A stretch of DNA of 64,000 nt from contig JAFBJZ010000940.1 in assembly GCA_016785225.1 (NCBI GenBank), forward strand, positions 62,001-126,000, in the 5' to 3' direction. The DNA comes from Psettodes erumei (Eukaryota; Chordata; Actinopteri; Pleuronectiformes; Psettodidae). Made by a program: the position numbers and the translations under genes. A model generated the notes under the pieces. That model made no database searches. It was not told the origin of the DNA and saw only the letters and a list, made by a program, of their open reading frames with translations. Shown here one piece after another: positions 11,691-23,320 of this stretch (its first letter is position 1; the number at the start of each line of letters is the position of its first letter).

Positions 11691-14614
11691 GACTCCTCCT
11701 CCAAATAATCCCTCTGCCTTTCATCGGTAATTATATGTCAGCCATAATATTTATTGTACTTAAACCCTAACTAATGCTATTACAGGGCCTGCCCTGCCAT
11801 CATCGTCCTTCCAGTCACCGATGGTTATCCTCATCAGTTCCAACCCATCACATATCAGTCAGAATTTTCATTGCATTTTTTTTGCAAAGCAAATAGCTTC
11901 TGTGTTCTCTTCTGACGGTGAGGCTAATAATTGGCAGTGAATTTTAGAATAAATCACAGAGTCAAAGTGAACAGTAGGAGAAAAATTCAAACAGATCCAG
12001 CAGGAAGGAAGATGAGACAGGGGAAAAGGATTACTGAACATACCAGCACTGATGCTGAGATGAGGGCGATATTGCCTGTCACAACGAAGATTTGTCAAAT
12101 CTGTCACGAGTCATATCTCTGAGGAAAGGAGTTTAATAACTCCAACAGATTCTTTGTAATAGATCACTGGGGCTTCTATGTTCTCCTCGAAGAGACTAAA
12201 TAATATGAGTCAGTTACCTGCTACATGTGTGCAGCACCCAAGTGACACTAAATTAAAGATAATAATGTGTCAATAATAAAAATAGATAAGGAATGGTGGT
12301 GAGCTTTATCACTTTTCATATTTTAATATTTTCAAAAATTAAAACTCTTTATTCAGTGATGAACTGTTTTTATCACCACATATACATATTTAGAAGGTTT
12401 TCTGTATCTGCATCTGTGGGGGAACCAAGCCATGCTAAGAGTGTGGCCGTAGAACACTGTTGGTCTATTGTGTGGTTCTTCCACCACTTTATTATCTCAG
12501 CATCTATGGACATTACAGTACGGATAATGAGCCTTCTGTAATATCACGTGAGAACAGGTGATCATGTTGTTTGTATTGCTTAATAACATCATATTGTTAA
12601 CAGCAAAGGGCAGCTGGCCATGCAGCAATACGACTCTGCTTGGAAACAGGAAAAGGTGGCTGGCCCTTGGGAATGGAATAGATGCAAGATTGACAATGCA
12701 CTCCATCGCTTGTTTTCAGATAAATCCATTCCAATCCACAACTCAGTGTTTCATCGCTTCAGTAATTCAAACTACAGGACACAGCAGATTAATTTATTTA
12801 ATTTAATTTGATTTCAATTTATCATTTGTGCAGTGAAATATCTACAGCTATCAGTTGGAATGGCAAAACCCCCCTGGGACAGACATTCAGAGTTCCACGA
12901 GGATGTATCTTAATAAATTTGGTAATTTCCAGACTTCTCAGGCCATCATGATCGTATGTATGATGTTATCACTTTAGCAGTGAGACTGTCAACGTCACTT
13001 TTGAGGCAGCATTCATACATTAACATAGCCTCCCAAATAAATAAATAAATAAATACTGCCTCCTCACACTTTTCAGTGACACCACTGCATTATGAAGTGG
13101 GGCTCTTCAACCCAGCAGGTTTTGACTTATTGCAGGAAAAAAACAATGCAGTGTCACCTGGGAACTCACTGCATTGGCTAATTAAATACATAGATGTATG
13201 TAGTCATGTTAGATTAAGTTATAATGGGCATAATTTCACTTGGACCTACTAAATTGTTTAGTCTCCTTGGTGGCATTGTGGTAACAATGTGCTTCATAAA
13301 GTACTTTTGAGAGATTAACAAGAGACACTAGTTGAATTTGATAGTTTACTGATGTTGAAAGCTAAAAAGCTACTGCACTTCTCCGGCATATTTATTCAAC
13401 TTAAGGTAAACTGACTATTTTTCTTTAACTGTGATCATGTGGGACCCAACTGCACATATAGCCTCTACTGTATATTTACAGTAAATGTTGAAGACAAACT
13501 TACATACTTTTGTGTGACAAAATAAAGTAAAAGGACACTTTGACTTTGTTGTTACAGATGTTACAGTGGGTGTGACATTTGATGAAAGTTGTTGAGCTCA
13601 CGCTGAGATTGTCACCAGTCATGCGCATTTCTCAACTCAACGAACCAATCACTGCAGAGCCCTTGCCACCTCTAACATCCAATGACATATGAAACAAGTC
13701 AACTCCACATCTTCCACTCAAGATAGTGTAGGTGGAGGGATTGTGCATGTGTTTCTCCTGAATATCTGCAATGCCCCAAGATGAACAAGGGCAGTGTGTA
13801 TGTGCAGTTTGTGTAGCATGTAAAGTGTGTGTTTGCTCTTGCATGGGATGAGTAAGGGCAATCAAGAGTAAATGTGGGAGTGTGATTTTCTTGCTGTGAT
13901 GGGGATTTCTCAGCTTGCCATCTGATGGTCAGCGCAGCTCTTTCTCTGGATACCTGTGAATTGGCAGTGAATAGCTTTGAAACAAAGCAAATATTTCTGT
14001 CCAGACCAAATCCATCTTCCATGCTACGCTGGTTTGTTGGAGGCTTCATTGTCATGTGGGCCAAGAGAGACAGGTCAAGTGGAATGCTTTACTTTTCAGC
14101 ATTCTGTATTTTGTCCTTCAAAGCCCTGTATGTCATACAAAAATACCTTTTTATAGTGTATGGATGCAAAACAGCAATCCTGTATGCCTATATATGCATA
14201 ACTTTGCAAAAACAAAAGTATATAAAGTTTATGCATAAATGCTTTGAGAATTTTTTTTTTCATTTATCTTTTCCATTGGTCCAGTTGATTATGATAACAT
14301 TGCAATCACAAAAGAGCTATAATCTGGAAACACACTGCCACTGAATGACTAAAAATGTTCAGGGGGGACAGGTTCCAGGGAACAAGATAATGTGAGGAAC
14401 CCCTCCTATTGACTGCACTCACTTCCTGTTTTTTTGTACATACCTTTTTTTTCTCTTTTAATGAACACTAGCTTCACTTCCTCATATTGTTAATTTTCCC
14501 TCCACTGCATTCACCACACCTGCACCTAACCACTAATCAATCACTCAGTGTATATACACCTGCTCACACACACACCTTCCCCTTGTCCTTTTGAACCTTT
14601 AACCATTTTTAGTA
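11691..14614. other. AT-rich non-coding stretch, no gene seen
   Basis: Only an (AAAT)5-type run at 13035-13055 stands out. Frames at 11868-12122, 12293-12811, 13632-14064 and 13925-14344 overlap on opposite strands and carry no domains I recognise. Confidence 0.55.
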
Positions 14615-14827
14615 GGGTAGCTGTGGTTCAGAAGGTAGTACTAATTGGAAGGTTGGTAGATTTCCAGTTCCTCCACTCTTCAGGTTGAGATGTCCTTGGG
14701 CATGCCAATGAACCCCAGATTGACCCAGGTTTGTCATCAGTGTGTGATAGAAAAGGCTTGTTGTGTAAAAGTCCTTTGAGTGGTCATTAAGACAAGCGCA
14801 GCATGCAATAAATGCAAGACCATTTAC
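14615..14827 (+). mobile_element. tRNA-headed SINE-like repeat
   Basis: The head resembles a RNA polymerase III promoter: an A-box-like TAGCTGTGGTTCAGAAGG and a degraded B-box-like GGTAGATTTCC at 14655-14665. The body follows a repeat very common in percomorph genomes: GAGATGTCCTTGGGCATG..., then TTTGAGTGGTCATTAAGAC, and the ending ATAAATGCAAGACCATTTA. Several internal stretches are missing against the form I remember. The minus-strand frame over 14609-14878 is incidental. The family name is not certain. Confidence 0.66.
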
Positions 14828-17045
14828 TGGGCAGACTGGCTCTGTACTCACTGTCGAGCTTACAGGACTCTTCTTCATGCAACCCTACCGTGTAGGATCC
14901 CTGACTCTCTTGTTCTGAAGACTGCCTGTGCCCTGTAGCTGTAAGTATTGCTGCCTATTTCTGTTTTTGTTTTGTTTGTTTTTGGGCACTGTGATTTTTA
15001 CCTTTTTTTGTTCACTTTTACTTTTGCCTCGCCAAATGCCCTCCCATGTGTGACCTCTGCCTTTTTCTTCATTTCAGCATGTGAGTTCCTGGACCTTCCA
15101 TTCCAGAAAAGGCTAGAATATGTGAAATGTTACACAGGAAAAAACAACAACCTGCATTTACAGCTTCAGTAAGTACATTAGGTCAACATTGAAACTTAAA
15201 GTAGGTTTGTGAACTGAAATGGGTATTTACAGCACATACTTTAATTTAGGAAATAATTTACCTTTTTGTTATCTTTTTTATTTTACACAGGCTTTGAGAG
15301 GTTTCACAAATTGGTTAAGTCATGCCAATGCACATCTAAAGGTCTTGAATGGAGGATGCACCATCCCCAATTATTTATTGGCAAAGACTGCCATTACTGA
15401 AGACAGACAGCAAATAAAAGAGAGGGGAAAAAAGCCCACAGAGGAAATGATCCTGTGCTGCTTTGGCTGAAAAAGCCAAGGACACACAAAGCCAACACTT
15501 TGGTGTTTAAATCTTAAATCTTTTGGAAAATACACAAGTGGTTCGAATCTGCCCTTGTAGTTTTGTAAATGTTCAAGATTTTATGCATGTCTCTTTTTAT
15601 ACTCCCGAATTCAGTGGTCTAAAGGGTTTTAAAATAAACAGTTGTGTGAAATTGAAGTAAATAGCTGATATAATAGTGCCAATCCATTACATGTGCAATA
15701 CAGAGAGTGACAGTAACATTACCAAGGCTTTGCATTAGTTTAATTTGATGGGTTTAAGTTCATTGAAGTCTTACATCATGGGAAGTTTTGCTAGTGCTTA
15801 CAGCAATAAATCAATCCAAACTAACAATGTTGTGTACATTTTTCATGTTATGCAACACTGCGCTTTAAGTATTTACTCATCTAATTGAAGATGCTTTTGT
15901 GAAATTGTCTTTGGAATGTAATTATGCCTGATACTACTATAATTAGCGACAACATAACACAATACAAACAATTATACTGCTGATTTGAGCTTGGACTGTC
16001 ACAGGCTTTGTGTTGTTCAGAGTTGTGCTGATTGGGTTTTAAAAAGTTCTTGAACTGTGATGAGCATCTGGCAGAATGAACTCAACACTCACTCTTCTGC
16101 TTGCCTGCTCTCCATCTTCTCCTTTTCATCTTTTACATAAAGAGGGATTATGTTAGTAATTCATGTAGTTTTCAGTTCACTCCTACACACCCACCACCTG
16201 AATCTCTACTTGACCAGATTTTTTTCTGTTTTAAATGTGAAAGGCACATTCTTCCTTTTGTGAGGCTGTACCTGACTGCATCTCTGAAGAAGAGGATTTT
16301 GCTTCATTCTTTCTGGCACTGGGCAATGAAAGCAATATACATCAGGCTTTCTAGCATTGTCTTGTTTTTTCGAATGTGAAAAATAAATGTTGAAGCATGT
16401 TGCCTGAGTGTGTATCCCATGTGAAAGTTTGTGAGCAGGCACAACCTAAACCCGCTGGGTTCAGCATGCCAAAGACCTGAGCAAGAGACCTTTTTCACAG
16501 AAGGCAACTTGACTTATTAGGACATTTTGCCATAGATTGATTAGCACAGGTGAAATAAAATCATGCTTGCGTCCACCAAGAGTCCCAGCAGACCCTGGAC
16601 CAAACTCAGCTGAATGGAATACAGGCATTTTTCATTGTTTATGACACTTGAGTGCATGTGCCTGACTTTCATGTGTATGCTGTGTCAAGTGTTAGTTATC
16701 TCCACCTGCTGCTCACACACCCATTGTAATACTTTTGACTCCACCTACATAAAATATGTGATTGAGAACTCATTCCCACAGTGAGGAGAACATCAGTATG
16801 AGCCCCAAAAAAGTTTACCCACAATGTGAACATAATGAACATCTTTAATATTTCAAAATTAGTTTTATGTTTCATGGAAGCTGGGATCTTCTCATGAACA
16901 TATAGTTTATGGCACCCGAGTCATCACAGTGTTGCTTGGATGTATTATATATGAACACTTTTTTTATTTTAACCTGTCCTGTCTAGGAGTTTAGGTATGC
17001 AGAGAGAGATCTGGATACCCTTACAGTGCCAGGCAGATGTGTGTG
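14828..17045. other. AT-rich non-coding stretch, no gene seen
   Basis: No domain-bearing frame was found. GGTTCGAATC at about 15540 resembles a tRNA B box, but no cloverleaf can be drawn around it. A weak hairpin-free intergenic character continues to 17,045. Confidence 0.55.
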
Positions 17046-17049
17046 CAGT

Positions 17050-17390
17050 GTACCATACTCCACCTATTGCACATTTAAACTTTATTAGTTATTATCTACC
17101 TTATCAGCATGTTGGAATAAGTGATGGATCTGGACCGGACAGGGGGACAGAAAGGACAGAGAGAAAGAAGAGAGAAGACAACAAATACAATACTGACAAC
17201 AACAATGACAGCAGCAATAATAATAACATTAATCACTATAGGAACTGTACTAGCAACATATACAATGTTATCAATAGTATAATCAGATAAGGTGTAATCT
17301 AGAATGTGTGTGGAGCATGTGCGTGGGGCATTTGTCTGTCCATGTATGGGATGTTTGTGTTGGTGTTGTGTGTGTAAGTGTGCCTATATG

Positions 17391-17425
<35 letters not shown>

Positions 17426-18550
17426 ATACGAAAGCTTATCACTGGATGTTGTTGGGTGCTAACCTGGGGGTCACAGCCACCCTGCACTGAACCCAGTGCC
17501 CCCCCACCTACCCACCGCCGATGAGCCAACAGCAGTGCCAGATCACCCTAGGGCAGAACCAGTGGGCAACTGGACCCCGCAACAGCCAGATAAGGGCACA
17601 GGAGGGCCACCCATTGCCCACCCCCTACCCCAGCGGTAGGGTGTCTGGTGGTGGTGCTTCTCCACACGCTTCACCCACCTTCAGGACCCGAAGTGTCTAT
17701 GGTGTGATTAAAATTACCATGTTTGTGATGAGTCAGACTATTTTGCAGTTAAAATTTGAGGGGTGGTCAGATGGTTGCAAGGAGGAGGCCCCTTTCGCTG
17801 AGGCCCAACCCCAGCACCCACCCCCTCATGCCCTAGTAGTGTGGAGGGTAGTGGATCTGGGGAAGAGGGACCTCTAAATGGTGAGGCTATATGGTGGGGC
17901 AGACATGGGAGCAGCAGCCCCTAACTCCGTTGGGTACCCCCCATACCCCACTCCACCCACCCTCATTTTTCATCATAGCCTAGAGGCATCACCAGTCAGA
18001 TGGTTGGCACCGCCCGAGCCAAGCAGTGTCTGCCAAACAGCCTAGGCACCAACCATCCCCCAGCTGTAGCAGAGCCTGGAGCACCTGGGACCAACACCAC
18101 CCTCCACCATGCAAGGGCAGCCAAGGGGGCGCAGCCCCCCAAGGAGTGGTGGGGCCTCCCCACTGGGAGACATCCGCAGACCCTACTGCTGCCCATGAAT
18201 AGGGGGCCCAGACCCACCCAGGTCCAAGAGACAGCCTCACCTAGCCCAGGACCTGCTGGGAGGGAGACTGTACTGTCTGTCCTTGCTAAAAGCATATACA
18301 TTTTTGATAGGAGTTTTGGGGGTGAGAGATTTATGAAGTCTTTCACTGTGGGAGATACTTCTGGGATTAATGGGTTAGACTTGAGTTTAAATCTTGCCTG
18401 GATTATCAACTTGAGTTTTCAGAATTCTAAGTAACTATTGCTGTTGATGCCATATTCTGTCCTTAGATCATTAAATGACTTAAAGTTACCATCTTGGATG
18501 ATGTCCCCAAAACTCTAACCCCTTTAATATACCATGATGGAAAGTGAAAG
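17050..18550 (-). mobile_element. 3' part of an L1/Tx1-clade LINE
   Basis: On the minus strand, 18270-18550 encodes the end of an L1/Tx1-type ORF2. LGDIIQDGNFKSFNDL is followed by YGI, and after an in-frame stop by PPKLLSKMYMLLAR. This follows the family pattern of a GQFKSF-L block, YGI...YLQIR, and an IYSLL-type block after the reverse transcriptase. Downstream (17,050-18,270) is a long 3' UTR with a proline-codon-like C-rich stretch (about 17,480-18,240), a compound microsatellite and an AGAA-rich patch. It ends near AATAACTAATAAAG at about 17,070-17,090. The reverse transcriptase core is absent, so the copy is 5'-truncated. The long plus- and minus-strand frames in the C-rich part are compositional artefacts. 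Confidence 0.6.
17384..17428. repeat. Compound TA/TG microsatellite
   Basis: CTATATGTATATATATA is followed by about 13 TG units, inside the LINE 3' UTR. Confidence 0.93.
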
Positions 18551-19694
18551 ATTTTTTTTATTCTGTAGGATGTCAGGATTGTTCTCAATAGGTGTTAGCA
18601 CTTTCAGAACTTGCAGAAGTTGGTAGAATATGGACTGATGATTCATTAGAAACATGAACTGTGAAATGTTTGTCTTCAGACATTGTCAGAAGCCCATGGT
18701 GAGGTATGCTTGCCTGGAAGCTCTAATACTCTGAATGCCTGAATGCTCTGAATGTCCCTCCACCTGCCCTGCAGCTAATCTTTTAAAGTTGTGCAGTCTC
18801 CCTTTATTTTCATTTAGCCTTTTTTTCCTTTTTTCCTTTTTATGGAGCAGCCGAGTCAATAGTTTGTCCTTAGCTGGTGCATCTGTGGGAGGTCGAAATC
18901 CAGTACTCCCCTGATTTTATTTTATAAGGGAAAGACAATCAGCATTTATGATGTGCCTGTGTGAAAGAAAGAAAGGAAACGAAAGTCTGATGTTGAAGTT
19001 AAGAAGAAAGTGTGGAAAATCAGGGGAAAAGGGCTTCGGAGAGGTCTTTACATATCACTGCCACAAGCCTGAAGCATTCATGTTATTTGATTTCAAAAAT
19101 AGTGCTCAGATTCGCTCAGAGAAAGGACCCCAAAGCAGTAATACACAGGAGACAAAGCAACAGAAAATCCATGTTCTTTGAAGTCACGTTTCACAGCTTT
19201 GAATTGTGCGTGCTGAAAATAACCGGCATTTGTGCACTCACTCAAAGGGTAGAAAAAACAGAGGGAAAATGAGAACATTTCAGATGTTGCTAAGTAGTTT
19301 GCCAGATGTGGTAAGAGCAAATTGCAGATATCACACACACAACCATCAACTTGTAACATTTCGAAGGAGGATGTGACAAGTTACATGGGAAGTGGGTGAG
19401 GGAGGAAGTTATCAGATGAAAATAGTAGTATAATTTTACATTTACTTGGACTTGAGGTTCTGTGCCTCGTTGCCATTATATTCTACATGGGATTGTGATC
19501 TTGTGTGCTGTATACTACTACTGTATACAGAAATTGCAGCTTTTGAATTAAAATTTATGTCAATCATTTGAAAATGTGTCCTTCCAGGATTTCTTGAATT
19601 CAGATGTGTGCTTTTTCTGTTGACTTTTGAACAGCAGCAGGTTTGAAAGCAAAGTTGGTGAATCTGTGTTTCTGTGCAGTTGAAACGAGGTACT
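18551..19694. other. Non-coding stretch, nothing recognised
   Basis: T-rich patch near 18,816-18,842. Overlapping frames at 18,948-19,359 lie on both strands and have no domain. Confidence 0.52.
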
Positions 19695-20180
19695 GTGGAA
19701 CTTTAAGGCAAAACAAGGCAGTTTTATTTGTACAGCACATTCTGAACACAGAAGCAATCCAAAGTGCTTTACACAGGCAAAGAAAAAACACATTAAACAA
19801 CAATAAGCAATAAAAACAAAATAAAATCAGTTGAGAAGACAGACAACCTAAAGATAGAGGAATAGATTAAAAACACATAAAATGAAAATAAATGAATAGA
19901 CAAAGATGATAGTAGATCAGAAATGCAATTACAGTGCAGTAACAAGTTGTAAGTTGGCTCACATGCACAAACTAAATAAAAGTAAAATAAAAGTGCAGGA
20001 GGGAAAGCAATCAATCAAAGGCAAAGCAGAGATTTTAATTTAGATTTTAAAGTGTCCTGGGTTGGGGAACATTTAATTTCATCAGAAAGTTGGATGCGTG
20101 TGCAGCATTGTGACTTAAAGAAGCTTCGCCCTTTATGGTTCTGACTAGAAGTTTCATGAGCCAATTGCCTCCTCTAGATC
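19695..20180 (-). mobile_element. 3' end of an L2/CR1-type LINE
   Basis: On the minus strand, a degraded C-terminus (QLSDEIKCSPTQ, then LKSKLKSLLCL near 20,030-20,100) matches the LWNxLPDEIR...FKSKLKTHL pattern that ends the ORF2 of these elements. The 3' UTR ends in AAAGCACTTTGGATTGC, TGTGCTGTACAAATAAAACTGCC and a short CTTGCC-like tail at 19,695-19,720. This is the same tail type as the LINE at 49,070-51,930. An AT-rich insertion or drift spans 19,790-20,010. Truncated and non-functional. Confidence 0.66.
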
Positions 20181-21847
20181 TAATAACATAAATATTAGAA
20201 ATCTAAAAGATTTACAAACATAAATCATAAACACAGTGCAAATACAAAAAGACAATTCATGAAATTAAGAATCATGATTCATGATAGAAAGCAGGTGTAC
20301 CATGAACCACGCTATTTTGTTGTTGTTGTTGTTGTTGTTGTCCTTGGATATACAAAACAGAACAGTTTGAAACTAAAACCATACAAAACTGAAGTTGTTG
20401 ATGCAGTATGGTAACAAACAGTGTATATGAAGTTGTAGGTGGCCTCACAGGTTTTCTCTCAAGGACTCAAAGATGCAATTGAGTCATTTGTGGCAGATCT
20501 GGGGTCAGATTTCTATATCACATCTTTGTTGTAGTTAATGTATGAGGGGTACATGAGGGATACTGAGGATGGTTCCAAATCACCCCCATACCATTTTATT
20601 GTTAAGAAAAACAAAACAGAATCTCTTCTCTTGTTATGAAAAATATAATTACTCATCAGCTGTAAACTATGAATTGGCAGTCACTGTCCATGGGGGGGGC
20701 TTTGATGAATGATCTTTTTCACCTGGTTCAAACATTATTGTCTTATTTAGACTCCATCTATATAAAAATGTGTGTCCCGCTCATCCCGATCATGCCACAA
20801 AAGCTTGCATGGTGACAAACAAGAGCTGTTGCTTTTGATCTACATGCAAACATCTCACATAACTGGGACTCAGACACACTCATTCAGCATCTTTTCACTG
20901 TGAAATTGTGTTGATGGCCAAAGAGAAAGTTTCAGTCAGAGGTGTAACTAGACAAATTGCTGATGCAGGTAGATTTTGTTTGTGTCTGTGTGTGTTTGTG
21001 TATAGTGTAGCCCCTCTGACCTATCTGCAGAGTAGTATTTTTTTTTTTATCTCTGTGCATATGTTCTTATCACTACAAGCAAGTAACTCACACACATACA
21101 CACAAACATATACATATACCTGGCAGCCACTGAGTAAGTGTCTCCTGTGATTACATTGTGCTTCTCTCATAGGACTTGCGCACACACACACACACCTGAC
21201 TGCTAGCAAGTAATCGCCTCCTGTGATTACCTTGTGTATTCCCTCAAGACCCTACACACACATGCTGACAACACACACACACACACACAAACGCAGTGCC
21301 ATTTCACCCAGAGGACTAATCTCTGAAGCTGGTATTTAGAGTGAGCGAGTTTGCTCTAACTGGATTACTGCAGCCACTCCTGCTGCTGTCACAGGGGAGA
21401 TATAGCCACTGAAGAAGGGCTGCAAAGCTTTCCAGTGATTGGAGAACATCCAAGAGAGGTGGGGCGGTGGTGCTCAAATCCAACCTTGCTCTCCAGTCTC
21501 CAATCTGAAAGATCTTTTTTCAGATACCTTGGAGTTCGGTCTCCCGGCCATGCCCATGACATTCTACTTTGAGGGGGCTCTTTGAGGAAGAAAAACCAAT
21601 CACATTTTGTGCTGATCATGAAAACAGTTCGCCAAGCACTTCCATTGCACTTTCCATTTGAGGTGGAAGACTGTACAGTAACTGCAGTATTTGCTATAAT
21701 CAACAGTAATATGTTCAACTCAAACTCTTCCAAATTGTCAAGAAACACAAAAGCTTTTTGACTCTATAAACTCAGCAAAAAGTCTTTGCACAGAGTTTTT
21801 AGCATTGCCTGTGGTGTGGCTTTTGGCAAGGTTGGTCAGTCCACCAC
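20181..21847. other. Non-coding stretch with simple repeats
   Basis: (TTG)7-type run at 20318-20340. CA runs at 21181-21195 and 21270-21289. A degenerate tandem duplication, period about 75 bp, covers 21125-21260 and shares the word CTCCTGTGATTAC at 21142 and 21217. No gene seen. Confidence 0.55.
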
Positions 21848-22000
21848 TTTAGTCCAGACTGAAATATCTCAGCAACAATTAGGAGCTATGACTCGCATTG
21901 AAATGGGCACATTCATTTTCCAAAGCAAATGCCATTGTTTGTGATGGGCTCGTGGTCTCCTCTTTGTCCCGAGGATGAACTCAGACATTATTTGTTCTAT
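21848..22000 (+). repeat. Old interspersed repeat, class unknown
   Basis: CAGACTGAAATATCTCAGCA and the following ATGAAAT/GGGCACATTCAT, ending near CGAGGATGAACTC, follow a high-copy fish repeat known for a 'tgaaatatctcaacaactattggatgg ... gaggatgaa' pattern. It is heavily diverged, with no coding capacity. I cannot name the family. Confidence 0.42.
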
Positions 22001-23215
22001 CCAAGAGTAGTTGGGGGTAGTAATAGAATACTGAAGTCTTCAGTGGCTGCCTGTGGTACTTTAGACTGCTTCTCTTGTCAAGTTGATTTTTCCAAACTCT
22101 TATGTACAGTATAGTCTCATTTTGTCTTTTATAAAGAAATCTGTTTATACTGTTGAAATGTAGCTGCATACAGTGTCACACTTGTAGCATTTATTTGGCC
22201 TGGGGGTGTTTTGGCACAAGGTCCTCTTGTGTCATCAGGCCTGTCTATCCTTTTAGTGTTGGTGGTAATTCAAAGTGAAAAATTAGGAACAAATGGACAG
22301 AAACTAGCTACCAGTTGTGCAATGCAAAAAGAAATAATAATTTCCTGATGAACAACATGCTGTAAATTTCTGAAAATCAACAACTTCATGTTCAAACAAA
22401 AGACAGTTTAAATCCATGGGTTCCTCTTGTTGGCAGAAAAAATAGCTTTTTTCCAGTAATTTGGTTTCCTCATGTTCCACAAGTTTACCTCAATAACAAA
22501 GTATACAGTTAGATCCTATTTGAATTGCTTGTGTTGACTGTACCTATACACAAACAGATCTAAGATGCATCTGGCAGCATACTGTATATATCACACAGAC
22601 AGTTTTTTCTTACAGAAATGCTCCCACAAAAAGGTAAAATATTAGTTGTTCCAATAGTTATGCAGTTGTTTTTCATGGCACATTTTTGTATGTATGCAGT
22701 GCTTAAGCAGCATGATGAAGAATCAGCCGGGAGAGCAATTAAACCCTCTAGGGATGTACAGAAGCAGCGCGGTAGACATTAATCACTGAGATATGAAGAA
22801 TACATCATTTCAAGAGACAGGCCTCCAGAAGCATATGGTAGATATCGACTGCGAAGGAAACGAGGGGGGTTACAAAAAGCAGTAATCAGCAGTGTAGCAG
22901 GCAGGAATGAAGGAGGCACTGACGGTTTAATTTAACCACCTTGTTTCAGTACTGTGAATCTGCATCTCTTGTTCTTGTCAATTCAACCACTGTTCCCAGC
23001 AACAGTGCTTGGTGGTTCAGTCTGGTTTACGTCTGACATCTTGAACGAAGCAGCGAACATGATGTAACCACATTCATGCTCAGTGGTGTGTCTGATGGCA
23101 CTGATTGGGTTTGTGGAAGCAAGACTTAGCGGTTATAGGTAGGCACAGTGGTTGCCAACCAAGGTAAATGCTAACCTATTCACAATCAGTGTATTATCTG
23201 GATTGCCCCCTTAGT
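22001..23215. other. Non-coding stretch, nothing recognised
   Basis: No gene, RNA or repeat recognised. Confidence 0.52.
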
Positions 23216-23315
23216 TTAGTGGTTTATGATAGCATTTGCTGATAAGCCACAATCACAAAATAAAGCTGAGGCTGATGGGAATGCCATTAGATTAGCAGAA
23301 ATATATATCAAAGAA
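23216..23315 (+). repeat. Interspersed repeat fragment (copy 1 of 2)
   Basis: AAAGCTGAGGCTGATGGGAA followed by TGCCATTAG resembles a common percomorph repeat. A second diverged copy lies at 39,390-39,545, where AGGCCACAGGTGAGGCTCATGGAATGCCATTA is the matching part. Class unknown. Confidence 0.45.
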
Positions 23316-23320
23316 TGATG

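Noticed and set aside
15535..15560. GGTTCGAATC as part of a tRNA gene
   Set aside because: No cloverleaf, no A box at the right distance and no acceptor stem could be drawn.
17989..18434. Long frames in the C-rich part of the L1/Tx1 3' UTR
   Set aside because: Pro/Gly/Trp-rich readings on both strands are compositional. Only the short piece near 18,270-18,550 matches a known protein pattern.
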